From NCBI GenBank assembly GCA_003209475.1, contig QCQY01000001.1:34284-98283 (forward strand): DNA of 64,000 nucleotides, in the 5' to 3' direction. A program made the translations under genes and the position numbers. The notes beneath the pieces were generated by a model. That model saw nothing but the letters and a program-made list of their open reading frames with translations, was not told the DNA's origin and did not search any database. The DNA comes from Prochlorococcus sp. AG-459-B06 (GTDB taxonomy: Bacteria; Cyanobacteriota; Cyanobacteriia; PCC-6307; Cyanobiaceae). Below, in pieces: positions 51,500 to 62,331 of this stretch (positions within the stretch are counted from its first letter, which is position 1; every line of letters begins with the position of its first letter).

Positions 51500-52036
51500 T
51501 TGTCAGAATTGAATTCTAAAGATATTTATAAAGTTGCTGTCGTAATGGGTAGTGATTCAGATCTAAAAACATTGAAACCATCCATTGACATTTTAAGAGA
51601 ATTTGGAATAAAAACTGAAGTTTGTATACTCTCTGCCCATCGAACACCTATTGAAATGATGGAATATGCAAAAAATGCAGAATCAGAAAATATAAAAGTA
51701 ATAATTGCCGGTGCTGGTGGTGCTGCTCATCTTCCAGGAATGCTGGCATCCATAACGTGCATTCCTGTAATTGGAGTACCAGTAGAGAGTAAGACACTTA
51801 AAGGGATTGACTCTCTTTTATCAATCGTTCAAATGCCCGCTGGGATTCCAGTTGCAACAGTTGCAATTAATGGAGGTCAGAATGCTGGATTATTAGCAAT
51901 AGAGATGATCAGTTTATTTGATGAATCCATAAAGAAAAATTTAAAAGAATTCAGAGAAAATCTTCATACACAGGTAAGAACTAAAAATAGTAAGTTATCA
52001 ACTATTGGACCTGATAATTATCTTCAAAATAAATGA
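51500..52036 (+). CDS. purE: N5-carboxyaminoimidazole ribonucleotide mutase
   Basis: 178 aa (TTG start); VAVVMGSDSDLKTL, SAHRTPIEM, IIAGAGGAAHLPGMLAS, VQMPAGIPVATVAI. Confidence 0.97.
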   Translation: MSELNSKDIYKVAVVMGSDSDLKTLKPSIDILREFGIKTEVCILSAHRTPIEMMEYAKNAESENIKVIIAGAGGAAHLPGMLASITCIPVIGVPVESKTLKGIDSLLSIVQMPAGIPVATVAINGGQNAGLLAIEMISLFDESIKKNLKEFRENLHTQVRTKNSKLSTIGPDNYLQNK

Positions 52037-52051
52037 ACTAATTTTTTTTTA

Positions 52052-52690
52052 TTAGGCCTTGTAAAGAAAGTTTTCTTTTTTAAGGTAGTTAATAACTTTT
52101 TCAACGGAATCATTTAAATCTAACGAACCTGTATCAACAACAATTTCGGGATTATGAGGAGCTTCATATGGACTAGAAATCCCTGTGAACTCACTAATTT
52201 CACCCAAACGAGCCTTCTTATAAAGACCTTTAGTATCCCTATTTTCGCAAACTGTGATATCAGCGGCACAATAAACTTCAATAAAATCCTTAGATCCAAT
52301 AATTTTTCTCACTTTATCTCTATCGCTAATAAATGGTGAAACGAATGCTGTAATTGTTATTATCCCAGCATTCATAAATAAATTCGCAACTTCTCCAATT
52401 CTTCTTATATTCTCTTCTCTATCTTCATCCGAAAAACCAAGATCTTTACATAAACCGTGTCTAATATTATCTCCATCCAACACATAAGTCGAAAAACCAT
52501 CTAAGTGTAAAACTTCATTTAAAGCGTTGGCCAAAGTACTTTTCCCAGAACCAGATAAACCTGTAAACCAAATAACCATACCTTTATGACCTCTCATTTT
52601 CTCTAACTTTTCTCTATCAATAGTTAAATTGTGCCACTTTATATTTGTTGACTTTGTTTGATCTTGTTCTTTCATTTTTTGCATCATCAA
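52052..52690 (-). CDS. cysC: Adenylylsulfate kinase
   Basis: 212 aa; VIWFTGLSGSGKSTLANAL, VLDGDNIRHGLCKDLGFSDEDREENIRRIGE. Confidence 0.97.
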   Translation of the reverse strand: MMMQKMKEQDQTKSTNIKWHNLTIDREKLEKMRGHKGMVIWFTGLSGSGKSTLANALNEVLHLDGFSTYVLDGDNIRHGLCKDLGFSDEDREENIRRIGEVANLFMNAGIITITAFVSPFISDRDKVRKIIGSKDFIEVYCAADITVCENRDTKGLYKKARLGEISEFTGISSPYEAPHNPEIVVDTGSLDLNDSVEKVINYLKKENFLYKA

Positions 52691-52717
52691 AATTAAAAAC
52701 CTATCTTAACCCTTGCT

Positions 52718-53038
52718 TCATAAATTATGAAATCCCTCTTTACGAAGAAACTCAATTGATTTCGATACCATATCACCCTGTAACTGGATATTTCTATTAA
52801 TTAATGTTCCTCCAGTACCACAAAAAACTTTAATTTTTTTCAGTAATGCTTTTAATAAGATTTCATCCTCAGTTCCTAAACCTTTAATTAAAGTTATAGT
52901 CTTGCCCTTTTTACCTTTTTTTTGTTTTGAAATATTTATCTTGGATCTTTTTTTAAAGGTATCTAATTTAGCTGTTTCTTCAGATTTTTTTTCTTGATTA
53001 TCAAATTCGATCCAATTCTTTTTTCCCATTATTTTCAA
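52718..53038 (-). CDS. SUI1/YciH-like translation factor
   Basis: 106 aa; KTITLIKGLG ... LLKALLKKIKVFCGTGGTLINRNIQLQGD. Confidence 0.88.
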   Translation of the reverse strand: MKIMGKKNWIEFDNQEKKSEETAKLDTFKKRSKINISKQKKGKKGKTITLIKGLGTEDEILLKALLKKIKVFCGTGGTLINRNIQLQGDMVSKSIEFLRKEGFHNL

Positions 53039-53076
53039 TATAATCTATAGTTAGTTAATACTTATTCTATAGAAAA

Positions 53077-54321
53077 GTGGTAAGTACATTTTCTCGCAAA
53101 AATCAAAACTATAAAAATGATGATCTAAATCAACCTTCCAAAGAGGGAAGATTTGGGAAATATGGTGGTCAATATGTTCCTGAAACGCTAATGCCTGCTC
53201 TGTTTGAGCTTGAAACAGCTGCATCTAATGCATGGAAAGATAAATTTTTTGTAGAAGAATTAAATCATCTACTTAAAACTTATGTAGGCAGAGAAACACC
53301 ACTTTATGAAGCCAAAAGACTTACTGAACATTACAAAACTAAACAAGCAGCTCCAAGAATTTGGCTTAAAAGAGAAGATTTAAATCATACTGGTGCACAC
53401 AAAATTAACAATGCCCTTGGACAAGCTTTATTAGCAATAAGAATGGGCAAAAAAAGAATAATTGCAGAAACTGGAGCAGGTCAGCACGGAGTTGCTACGG
53501 CTACTGTTTGTGCGAGATTTGGCTTGAAATGTATTATCTATATGGGTGCTGAAGACATAAAAAGGCAATCCCTTAACGTTTTCAGAATGAAACTTCTAGG
53601 AGCTGAAGTTAAAATTGTAAATTCTGGAACTGCAACACTTAAGGATGCTACTAGTGAAGCCATTAGAGATTGGGTTTCTAATGTCGAAACCACACACTAC
53701 ATTTTAGGATCTGTTGCCGGCCCACACCCTTACCCAAAGATTGTGCGAGATTTTCATGCAGTTATTGGTGAAGAAACCAAAAAACAATGTTTGGAATCAT
53801 TTGGGTCTTTGCCCGATATTTTGCTTGCTTGTGTAGGGGGGGGATCAAATGCGATGGGGCTTTTCCATCCTTTTGTTAAAGAAACTTCAGTGCGTCTTAT
53901 TGGAGTTGAAGCTGCAGGAAGCGGAGTTGATACTGACAAACATGCTGCCACTATCACTAAAGGGTCAGTTGGAATTTTGCATGGTTCAATGAGTCTTCTC
54001 TTACAAGATGATAATGGTCAAGTACAAGAAGCTCACTCAATAAGTGCGGGTTTAGATTACCCTGGAGTAGGTCCTGAACATAGCCATTTAAAAGATATAG
54101 GTAGAGCAGAATATGGATCCGTCACAGATCAAGAGGCTTTAGATGCTTTAAGACTTGTTAGTGAACTTGAAGGAATTATACCTGCACTTGAAACTTCCCA
54201 TGCCTTTGCTTGGTTAGATAAATTATGCCCTACTCTTGAAAAAGATACTCATATAGTTATCAATTGCTCTGGTAGAGGCGACAAAGATGTTAATACTGTT
54301 GCATCTTCATTAAATATTTAA
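53077..54321 (+). CDS. trpB: Tryptophan synthase beta chain
   Basis: 414 aa; [69 protein letters not shown]. Confidence 0.99.
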   Translation: MVSTFSRKNQNYKNDDLNQPSKEGRFGKYGGQYVPETLMPALFELETAASNAWKDKFFVEELNHLLKTYVGRETPLYEAKRLTEHYKTKQAAPRIWLKREDLNHTGAHKINNALGQALLAIRMGKKRIIAETGAGQHGVATATVCARFGLKCIIYMGAEDIKRQSLNVFRMKLLGAEVKIVNSGTATLKDATSEAIRDWVSNVETTHYILGSVAGPHPYPKIVRDFHAVIGEETKKQCLESFGSLPDILLACVGGGSNAMGLFHPFVKETSVRLIGVEAAGSGVDTDKHAATITKGSVGILHGSMSLLLQDDNGQVQEAHSISAGLDYPGVGPEHSHLKDIGRAEYGSVTDQEALDALRLVSELEGIIPALETSHAFAWLDKLCPTLEKDTHIVINCSGRGDKDVNTVASSLNI

Positions 54322-54672
54322 TCAATACCTTGGAATTGATGTGTCAATATATCTGCTCCATCCATCTATACCCTCCTCCAAATTCCATATTTCGCTCACA
54401 ATATTATTATCTAAACACCATTGTGAAAAATTATAACTTCTTATTCCTGCATGACAGGTAACTACAATTTCTCTATCTAATAAACCAGCAAATATTTCTT
54501 CAACGTATGCCAACGTGACTTTACTAATTGGTATATGTAAAAATTCTTTTGAGAAACGAGCTAATTCCAGCTCTGACTGTTCTCTTACATCAATCAAAAC
54601 TGGATCTTCTTTATCAGAATTAAACCAATCATTAAGGCTAGAAGCATTTATAGATTTTGGATAACTTCCCAA
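54322..54672 (-). CDS. Rhodanese-domain protein
   Basis: 116 aa; VLIDVREQSELELARF, IVVTCHAGIRSYNFSQWCLDN, IWNLEEGIDGWSRYID. Confidence 0.9.
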   Translation of the reverse strand: MGSYPKSINASSLNDWFNSDKEDPVLIDVREQSELELARFSKEFLHIPISKVTLAYVEEIFAGLLDREIVVTCHAGIRSYNFSQWCLDNNIVSEIWNLEEGIDGWSRYIDTSIPRY

Positions 54673-54762
54673 TTTAGTAGGATAAATTATGTGTTATTTA
54701 CAATTTAATAAATTAAGTTGCAGTAGTAAGTTTATTGTTAAAAATAAAAATAAACATTGATA

Positions 54763-56226
54763 ATGAAACTTAGAGTAGTAGCAATAATAATATTATTATC
54801 TTTATTAATTTTTTTTGGTTTTAAAAAAGTTTCTGCTAATAAAAATAAGGAGCAAAGTACAAATATTGAGCAACTAAATATCTTAAAATATATACCTGAA
54901 AACAATAAATTATTATTTATTTCAAATTTAGAAAGTTTTAATATTGTTAATAATCATAAAAAAGATAAAATTCCAAAAAATCAAGATAACTTTGTATTTA
55001 TAAAAAATTCTATATTAGATTACTTAGGTATAGACCTAGGCAACAATAAATTAGAAGATATCTATAATAATGAACTTATAATTTCGACTTTTGAAAATAA
55101 TAAAAAGCTTAAGGATGATATTTTAGTTGTTTTTAAAATTAAGCCAGAAAAAACAATAAATGATTTATTAAATTTGCCTAATAAAATTGATCAGATTGAT
55201 GAGATAATTCCAATTAATAGAGAAAACAAAATAAATTTCCTTAACTTTATATACCGAACCGAGGATAATTATATAATTGCCTCATCAGATAAAAAATTAA
55301 TAAAAAATAGTATTAACTCCAGCAATGATTTTAAAGAAAAAAAATTTAGATATGAGGGAGAACTTGTTGGACTAAAAAACGAAAAAAATATATTATTAAC
55401 AAATAAATTTTGGGATAGTATATTTTTTGATAAGGAAATTTTTACTGAGAGTAAGGCGGATGATGTTATAGCTACAACATTTGACTTAAAAAATAAACAT
55501 TTAATTTTAAAATCATATTTACTAAATAATAAAAAAAATATTGATATTCTTACTTACGATAAGTTAATAAATAAAGATAGTACTTATGAAGATAATCCTG
55601 AAATTTCAATTTTTAGTGATACAAAAAATTTTGACAAGTATCTTAAACCTTTAATAAATGATTTTGAACTCAATTTTTTTGAAGAGTTTAATCAAAATGA
55701 GAATCAAAACATTTTAATTCTCAATTCAAATAAAGATTGGCTTATTACATTTGAAAAAAATAATGAAGATCAATTTGATTTAAGTGCCTCGAAAAAACTA
55801 AAAGATTTCAATAAATATACTTTGAAACAAAATGAAGATATTTATTCGATATATTCCAAAAATATTCTTGAAGAAAAAGACGATGTTATAAAACAATTAA
55901 CTTATAAAAATATCTATTCAATAGAATCAGGAGGTTTACAAATCATAAGTAATTATTTAATTGATGGTAAAAAACTAGAGAAAATATCAAAAAAATTTTT
56001 TAACCTAAAAATACATAAAGATAAATCTGCTTTTCTTTATTCAAAAGTTGACATCAAAAATGGTAATTCTGATAAAATTGAATATTTTTCTAATTTGCAG
56101 GACCTTAATTTCCTCATAAGAAATATTTTAAAAATATCGAATGAAGAATCGCTAGAAATCATAAGACAAATTATTCCTGAAAAAAATCCAATTCTTTATA
56201 CAGAAACAATATTAAAAATTCTTTAA
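54763..56226 (+). CDS. DUF3352-like membrane-anchored hypothetical protein
   Basis: About 487 aa from ATG 54763; N-terminal TM anchor VVAIIILLSLLIFFGF, then a long Asn/Lys/Ile-rich domain. Confidence 0.65.
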   Translation: MKLRVVAIIILLSLLIFFGFKKVSANKNKEQSTNIEQLNILKYIPENNKLLFISNLESFNIVNNHKKDKIPKNQDNFVFIKNSILDYLGIDLGNNKLEDIYNNELIISTFENNKKLKDDILVVFKIKPEKTINDLLNLPNKIDQIDEIIPINRENKINFLNFIYRTEDNYIIASSDKKLIKNSINSSNDFKEKKFRYEGELVGLKNEKNILLTNKFWDSIFFDKEIFTESKADDVIATTFDLKNKHLILKSYLLNNKKNIDILTYDKLINKDSTYEDNPEISIFSDTKNFDKYLKPLINDFELNFFEEFNQNENQNILILNSNKDWLITFEKNNEDQFDLSASKKLKDFNKYTLKQNEDIYSIYSKNILEEKDDVIKQLTYKNIYSIESGGLQIISNYLIDGKKLEKISKKFFNLKIHKDKSAFLYSKVDIKNGNSDKIEYFSNLQDLNFLIRNILKISNEESLEIIRQIIPEKNPILYTETILKIL

Positions 56227-56352
56227 ATTAAATTTATTCAAACAAGCTTCGAACACAATCATTTTAATTTTTTGTGAAGTTAATGTCTTGTGGTTAATTA
56301 AAAATTATTTGACTATCTTTAATCTATAAGTATTTGATATTGAATTAAGCAA

Positions 56353-57498
56353 TTGGATAGTAAGAAACTAATTTTAAAACCAGGATTAGAGGGTGTCCCA
56401 GTTACTAATTCATCTATCTGTGATATTGAAGGCAACAAAGGTAAATTATTGTATAGGGGGTACTCCATTGAGGAACTATCCAAAAAAAGCAGTTTTTTAG
56501 AAACTGCTTACTTATTGATTTGGGGTGAATTACCCACGGCTATTCAACTTAGAGATTTTGAACAAGAAGTTCAGATGCATCGAAGGTTAAGTTTTAGAGT
56601 CAGAGATATGATGAAATGTTTCCCTGCGTCAGGTCATCCTATGGATGCTCTTCAATCTAGTGCAGCTTCTTTGGGGCTCTTTTATTCGCGTAGGGCAATA
56701 GATGATCCTAATTACATCTACAACGCAGTAATAAGACTAATAGCAAAAATACCCACAATGATTGCTGCATTTCAACTTATTAGAAAAGGACAAGACCCAA
56801 TTCAACCTAGAGATGATTTAACTTACTCATCAAATTTTCTTTACATGCTAACTGAAAAAGAACAAGATCCTATAGCTGCAAAAGTTTTTGATAGGTGTCT
56901 AATTCTACATGCCGAACATAGTTTAAACGCAAGTACATTTAGCGCTAGAGTGACTGCAAGTACTCTTACAGACCCATACGCTGTCATAGCCTCTGCAGTA
57001 GGAACCCTGGCTGGCCCTCTGCATGGAGGAGCAAATGAGGATGTTATTGCAATGCTAGAAGAGATTAAAACCCCAGAAAATGCTGGTTCTTTTTTAGATA
57101 ATGCAATAAAAAATAAAAGTAAGATAATGGGTTTCGGCCACCGAGAATATAAAGTCAAAGATCCAAGAGCAATAATTCTTCAAAAACTGGCAGAAGAGCT
57201 TTTTATTAGATTTGGAGCAGATGAAATGTATGAAGTTGCTAAATCACTTGAGGCAGAGGCAATACCAAGACTTGGACCTAAGGGTATATTCCCTAACGTG
57301 GATTTTTATTCTGGTCTTGTTTATAGAAAACTTGGCATTCCTCGTGATTTATTTACTCCAATTTTTGCAATATCTAGAGTGGCGGGTTGGTTAGCTCATT
57401 GGAGAGAGCAACTTGGAGCAAATAGAATTTTCAGACCATCGCAAATCTATACAGGTTCAGCACCAAGAGATTGGATCAGCCTAGAAAATAGAGAATAA
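56353..57498 (+). CDS. gltA: Citrate synthase
   Basis: 381 aa (TTG start); GLEGVPVTNSSICDIEGNKGKLLYRGYSIEEL, LHAEHSLNASTFSARV, AGPLHGGANEDV, MGFGHREYK. Confidence 0.97.
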   Translation: MDSKKLILKPGLEGVPVTNSSICDIEGNKGKLLYRGYSIEELSKKSSFLETAYLLIWGELPTAIQLRDFEQEVQMHRRLSFRVRDMMKCFPASGHPMDALQSSAASLGLFYSRRAIDDPNYIYNAVIRLIAKIPTMIAAFQLIRKGQDPIQPRDDLTYSSNFLYMLTEKEQDPIAAKVFDRCLILHAEHSLNASTFSARVTASTLTDPYAVIASAVGTLAGPLHGGANEDVIAMLEEIKTPENAGSFLDNAIKNKSKIMGFGHREYKVKDPRAIILQKLAEELFIRFGADEMYEVAKSLEAEAIPRLGPKGIFPNVDFYSGLVYRKLGIPRDLFTPIFAISRVAGWLAHWREQLGANRIFRPSQIYTGSAPRDWISLENRE

Positions 57499-57573
57499 TA
57501 TTTTCAGCTTTTCATAAAAAACGCACATATTGTTTATGAAGAGTTAATCTATTAAGTAAATAACATAAAAATT

Positions 57574-58692
57574 TTGGAATACGGATTAGATCTCGAATAT
57601 AGTTTTAATGAATTCTTAAAAGGTTTTGGCATTTCCAGCGAAATCGCTCATATAATTTGGCTTCCTCTACCTATGCTTTTGGTTTTGGTAGCGGCAGTTA
57701 TTGGTGTTTTAGTAACAGTTTGGCTTGAAAGAAAAATATCTGCTGCTGCTCAACAAAGAATAGGTCCCGAATATGCAGGAGCACTTGGTGTACTCCAACC
57801 AATTGCAGATGGTCTTAAGTTACTTGTCAAAGAAGATATTATTCCTGCTAAAGCGGATGGAATTCTCTTTACTGCTGGACCTATATTAGTTCTTGTACCA
57901 GTGATTCTGTCATGGTTAATTGTTCCTTTTGGACAAAACCTTTTAATAAGTAACGTTGGTATTGGAATTTTCCTATGGATCGCATTAAGCAGTATTCAGC
58001 CAATTGGCCTTCTTATGAGCGGATATGCATCAAATAATAAGTATTCTTTATTAGGAGGTTTAAGAGCAGCAGCTCAATCAATAAGTTATGAAATTCCTTT
58101 AGCTTTATCTGTACTGGCTATCGTACTAATGACAAATTCTCTAAGTACTATTGACATTGTCAACCAACAAAGTGGTGCTGGAATCCTAAGTTGGAATATA
58201 TGGAGACAACCAGTTGGTTTTATAGTCTTTTGGATTTGTGCTCTTGCAGAATGTGAGAGACTTCCATTTGACTTACCCGAAGCTGAAGAAGAATTAGTTG
58301 CAGGATATCAAACTGAATATGCAGGCATGAAATTCGCATTGTTCTATCTTGGTAGTTACATTAATTTAATTCTTTCAGCTTTATTGGTATCAATACTTTA
58401 TTTAGGAGGATGGGGTTTTCCTATCCCAGTTGAATTAATAGCTAAGTTTCTAAATTTGCCCATCAATGCACCCTTTATACAAGTTTTCAGTGCATCAATA
58501 GGAATTGTTATGACAGTATTGAAAGCATATCTTTTAGTTTTCATAGCAATATTATTGCGTTGGACAACTCCAAGAGTAAGAATAGATCAACTTTTAGATC
58601 TAGGATGGAAGTTTCTTCTTCCAATTTCTCTTGCTAATCTTTTGATAACTGCAGGATTAAAACTTGCATTTCCGCAATTCTTTGGTGGGTAA
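57574..58692 (+). CDS. ndhA: NAD(P)H-quinone oxidoreductase subunit 1
   Basis: 372 aa (TTG start); [70 protein letters not shown]. Confidence 0.98.
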   Translation: MEYGLDLEYSFNEFLKGFGISSEIAHIIWLPLPMLLVLVAAVIGVLVTVWLERKISAAAQQRIGPEYAGALGVLQPIADGLKLLVKEDIIPAKADGILFTAGPILVLVPVILSWLIVPFGQNLLISNVGIGIFLWIALSSIQPIGLLMSGYASNNKYSLLGGLRAAAQSISYEIPLALSVLAIVLMTNSLSTIDIVNQQSGAGILSWNIWRQPVGFIVFWICALAECERLPFDLPEAEEELVAGYQTEYAGMKFALFYLGSYINLILSALLVSILYLGGWGFPIPVELIAKFLNLPINAPFIQVFSASIGIVMTVLKAYLLVFIAILLRWTTPRVRIDQLLDLGWKFLLPISLANLLITAGLKLAFPQFFGG

Positions 58693-58760
58693 ACTTAAGT
58701 AAAAATACTTAAATTTCAAATTAATCCACTAAAATAAAATTACTAAGTAAATTCTTCAAA

Positions 58761-59387
58761 ATGAAAAATTTCCTTCAACAAATAAATAGCTATATAAAAG
58801 AAGCATTTAATGCTGGCAAATATTTATATAATGGCTTATCAGTAACTTTTGATCATCTTCGAAGAAGACCTGTTACTATCCAATATCCATATGAAAAATT
58901 AATACCTTCTGAAAGATATAGAGGAAGGATACACTATGAATTCGATAAATGCATTGCTTGTGAAGTTTGCGTGAGAGTTTGCCCCATAAATCTACCTGTT
59001 GTTGATTGGGTAATGAATAAAGAAACCAAAAAAAAGGAACTTAGAAATTATTCTATAGACTTTGGAGTTTGTATATTTTGCGGAAATTGTGTTGAATATT
59101 GTCCAACTAATTGTCTATCAATGACCGAAGAATATGAATTAGCTACTTTTGACAGACACAATCTAAATTTTGATAATGTTGCACTTGGTAGACTACCCAC
59201 AAATGTCACAACAGATCCCTCAGTTAAACCACTAAGAGAACTTGCCTATCTTCCTAAAGGGGTCATGGACCCTCATGAAATCCCAGGTTCAGATACTAGA
59301 GTTGGTAAATTACCTGAAGAAGTCTATGATTGGATGAGACCTGAATCCAGTGAAAATCAAGATAAAGTTTCTAAACCAAACAATTAA
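58761..59387 (+). CDS. ndhI: NAD(P)H-quinone oxidoreductase subunit I (2x 4Fe-4S)
   Basis: 208 aa; [16 protein letters not shown] and [16 protein letters not shown] clusters. Confidence 0.98.
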   Translation: MKNFLQQINSYIKEAFNAGKYLYNGLSVTFDHLRRRPVTIQYPYEKLIPSERYRGRIHYEFDKCIACEVCVRVCPINLPVVDWVMNKETKKKELRNYSIDFGVCIFCGNCVEYCPTNCLSMTEEYELATFDRHNLNFDNVALGRLPTNVTTDPSVKPLRELAYLPKGVMDPHEIPGSDTRVGKLPEEVYDWMRPESSENQDKVSKPNN

Positions 59388-59400
59388 TTTCTATTAATTT

Positions 59401-60000
59401 ATGTCTATTGCAATAACAACTCAAATTATTTGTTTTTCAGTTTTATCTTTAGTTATCCTTATTGGAGCACTTGGTGTTGTATTGCTAGAAAGTATTGTTT
59501 ATTCTGCCTTTCTTCTAGGAGGAGTTTTCATGAGTGTTGCAGGACTATATCTTCTTTTGAATGCAAGTTTTGTTGCTGCAGCACAAGTTTTAGTTTATGT
59601 AGGTGCAGTTAATGTTTTAATAATCTTTGCAATAATGTTAGTTAATAAAAAAGAAGATTTAAAGCCCATCAGTGATATTAAATCGAGAAGAATAATATCA
59701 ACATCAATATGTTTTACTCTACTAAGCCTCTTAATAAGAGTTGACTTGACCAATGTATGGAGCCTATCAAGTCCTCAAAACTCTATAGGAGAAGAATCAA
59801 CTATCAGAATCGGTGAACATCTATTTAGTGATTATTTACTCCCATTTGAAGTAGCTTCAGTCTTACTTTTAATGGCAATGATTGGAGCTATTGTTTTAGC
59901 TAGAAGAGATGTAATGAGCAAGGATATTTCCACTGGATTACCTGTTGATCAAGAGTTAATTGAAAAATCATCAGAACCATTACTTACAAATAAAAATTAA
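59401..60000 (+). CDS. ndhG: NAD(P)H-quinone oxidoreductase subunit 6
   Basis: 199 aa membrane protein; ASFVAAAQVLVYVGAVNVLIIFAIMLV; between ndhI and ndhE. Confidence 0.97.
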   Translation: MSIAITTQIICFSVLSLVILIGALGVVLLESIVYSAFLLGGVFMSVAGLYLLLNASFVAAAQVLVYVGAVNVLIIFAIMLVNKKEDLKPISDIKSRRIISTSICFTLLSLLIRVDLTNVWSLSSPQNSIGEESTIRIGEHLFSDYLLPFEVASVLLLMAMIGAIVLARRDVMSKDISTGLPVDQELIEKSSEPLLTNKN

Positions 60001-60015
60001 ACTTTCGCCTTTTTT

Positions 60016-60339
60016 ATGATGAGTTTAGAATCAATTCCTATTCAAGCATTTTTAATAGTATCTTCTGCACTATTCTGTATTGGGATTTGGGGATTACTAA
60101 ATAGCAGAAATGCAGTAAGAGTTCTTATGAGCATTGAGTTAATGCTCAATGCAGTAAATATAAACTTAATGGCGTTTTCTTCCTATGTTGATAATAATTT
60201 AATTCAAGGACAAGTTTTTACAATTTTTGTGATTACTGTTGCTGCTGCAGAAGCAGCAGTTGGATTAGCTATTTTATTATCTCTTTATAGGAATAGAGTT
60301 ACTGTAGATATGGAAAGTTTTAATTTATTAAAATGGTAA
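60016..60339 (+). CDS. ndhE: NAD(P)H-quinone oxidoreductase subunit 4L
   Basis: 107 aa; GIWGLLNSRNAVRVLMSIELMLNAVNINLMAFS, VITVAAAEAAVGLAILLSLYR. Confidence 0.98.
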   Translation: MMSLESIPIQAFLIVSSALFCIGIWGLLNSRNAVRVLMSIELMLNAVNINLMAFSSYVDNNLIQGQVFTIFVITVAAAEAAVGLAILLSLYRNRVTVDMESFNLLKW

Positions 60340-60348
60340 AACCACTAA

Positions 60349-61260
60349 ATGAAACTTTCATTGGTGCTTATTGTATATCGTTCAGATAGTTCTATAGCTC
60401 AAGAGGCTTCTAAATACTGTGAAAAAGTCCTCAAAGCTAAAAATATAAAATCACACAGAATTGAAAGTGATTTTTATAAAGAAGAAATTGAAAAATATTT
60501 TTGTAATCTCAAATTACAACCAAATATTGGCATAGTTCTTGGTGGAGATGGAACCTTCCTAAAATGTGCAAATGCTTTAGCTGATTATGATATTCCTTTG
60601 TTGAGCATTAATATTGGTGGTAATCTGGGTTTCCTTACGCAAGAAAAAGATTTTTTGTTTGACAAATCTTTTATTGAAATCCTTGAAAACGAAGAATATA
60701 AAATTGACTTTCGTAATAGATTAAATTGTAATGTTTGTATTAATGAGACAAGTTCTGAGAAAAAGATTATAAAAAGCTACGATGCCTTAAATGATTTTTA
60801 TTTTAAATCTGTTGAAGAAGACATTTCACCAACCAACCAAATACAAATTGAAATAGATCACGAGAAGGTTAATGAATACAAAGGTGACGGATTAATCATA
60901 TCTTCATCTACTGGTTCAACAGCCTACTCAATGGCTGCAGGGGGGCCAATAGTCCACCCTAGTATAGATGCAATGATAATTAATCCTATATGCCCGATGA
61001 GTTTGGCTAGTAGACCAATAGTTATACCTAATACAAGTAAAGTAATAATTAAACCTGTAAAAAAAAGTAAAGGGGAAATTAAATTATGGAGAGACGGTTC
61101 AAAATGTATGACCATTAGAGAAAATTATTATTGTGAGATCAAAAAAGGGCGATCACCCTGCAAAATAATAAAGTTTAAAAAAAGCACAAGTTACTACAAT
61201 ACCCTAATAAAAAAACTAGATTGGAAAGGTGATTTATCTCAAAAAAATCCAAAAAATTAA
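60349..61260 (+). CDS. nadK: NAD kinase
   Basis: 303 aa; [51 protein letters not shown]. Confidence 0.96.
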   Translation: MKLSLVLIVYRSDSSIAQEASKYCEKVLKAKNIKSHRIESDFYKEEIEKYFCNLKLQPNIGIVLGGDGTFLKCANALADYDIPLLSINIGGNLGFLTQEKDFLFDKSFIEILENEEYKIDFRNRLNCNVCINETSSEKKIIKSYDALNDFYFKSVEEDISPTNQIQIEIDHEKVNEYKGDGLIISSSTGSTAYSMAAGGPIVHPSIDAMIINPICPMSLASRPIVIPNTSKVIIKPVKKSKGEIKLWRDGSKCMTIRENYYCEIKKGRSPCKIIKFKKSTSYYNTLIKKLDWKGDLSQKNPKN

Positions 61261-61758
61261 ATGGCTTTAGAAATAGAAAGAAGATTTCTTATAAAAAATG
61301 ATAATTGGAAAGAATTCATAACTAAAAAAATTTATATTGAACAAGGATATTTATCTAGAAGCTTAGATGATTGGATTATTAGAATAAGGTTTTCAGGCAA
61401 AAACTCTAAAATTGCACTAAAAAAACATATCAAAGGCTTTACCAACTTTGAATTTGAATACTCCATTCCGCGAAGCGATGCTGAAATAATAATGTCAAAT
61501 CTTTCAAGTACAGTTAAAAAGGAAAGATTCTTTTTAGAAGTTGAAAAAAAATCTTGGATTATAGATTGCTTTAAAGAAAATAATTATCCACTTGAAATTG
61601 CAGAAATTGAACTTTCCGATGAAGAGGAGGATTTATTGCTACCATCTTTTATTTCAAAAGAAATTACTGGGCTGACCCATTACTCCAATTTTAGTCTCGC
61701 TAACAATCCATTTTCACAGTGGGAAGAAGACTATTTGACAACTTTAAAAAGTAACTAG
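61261..61758 (+). CDS. CYTH-domain (triphosphate tunnel metalloenzyme-like) protein
   Basis: 165 aa; MALEIERRFLIKN, IEQGYLSRSLDDWIIRIRF, PLEIAEIEL; begins directly after the nadK stop. Confidence 0.88.
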   Translation: MALEIERRFLIKNDNWKEFITKKIYIEQGYLSRSLDDWIIRIRFSGKNSKIALKKHIKGFTNFEFEYSIPRSDAEIIMSNLSSTVKKERFFLEVEKKSWIIDCFKENNYPLEIAEIELSDEEEDLLLPSFISKEITGLTHYSNFSLANNPFSQWEEDYLTTLKSN

Positions 61759-61824
61759 TCAAAAGTACCACTGATCCTTTATATTTTTTTTATATTTAAG
61801 TAAAATAATTTTTATCTTCTTCAT

Positions 61825-61989
61825 ATGTATGGCCTTTATGACAAAGAAGGAATATTAAGATTTGTTGATTCAGACAAAGATGCATGTATTGCATATGCTG
61901 AACTTTTCGAACTAGGTTCTACAAATTATTGTTTAATGGATTTGCCTAATGATACAAAAAAAATAAATGGCAAAGCTACTCTTGATTAG
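61825..61989 (+). CDS. Small ORF (54 aa), not in the supplied ORF track
   Basis: ATG 61825 to TAG 61989: MYGLYDKEGILRFVDSDKDACIAYAELFELGSTNYCLMDLPNDTKKINGKATLD; protein-like composition, fills an intergenic gap, 14-nt convergent overlap with the LuxR gene. Confidence 0.65.
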   Translation: MYGLYDKEGILRFVDSDKDACIAYAELFELGSTNYCLMDLPNDTKKINGKATLD

Positions 61990-62254
61990 AGTCTGGGAGT
62001 GAACAACAATTAAATCCATCTCTACAAATCTTTCCGTTGTCCATTGCCCAATTCAAAAGTGCTACTCGGTTTTTAGAACCAGTTTTTGTAAACATGTTAC
62101 TTACATGATTATCAACAGTTCTTTTACTAATAGTTAGTTTTACCGCAATTTCTTGATTTGTAAGCCCATCAGCTACTAGATCAATGATTTCCATCTCTCT
62201 TGCTGAGAGACCCATCATATCAATGTTGTTTACTTCTTCTTCAACCATTTGCAT
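61976..62254 (-). CDS. Small LuxR-family transcriptional regulator, PedR-like
   Basis: 92 aa; GLSAREMEIIDLVADGLTNQEIAVKLTISKRTVDNHVSNMFTKTGSKNRVALLNWA; C-terminal ICRDGFNCCSLP. Confidence 0.85.
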   Translation of the reverse strand: MQMVEEEVNNIDMMGLSAREMEIIDLVADGLTNQEIAVKLTISKRTVDNHVSNMFTKTGSKNRVALLNWAMDNGKICRDGFNCCSLPDSNQE

Positions 62255-62331
62255 TTAAACAGTTCCTTTTTTATATTAGTTAAGTTTAGCAATCTCAGTA
62301 CCCTTGTTAACTAACTAGGAAACAAAAGCAA

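Noticed and set aside
57212-57394. 60-aa plus-strand ORF
   Set aside because: Out-of-frame overlap within gltA.
59430-59612. 60-aa plus-strand Ser/Cys/Phe-rich ORF
   Set aside because: Out-of-frame overlap within ndhG; composition is a frame-shifted membrane protein.
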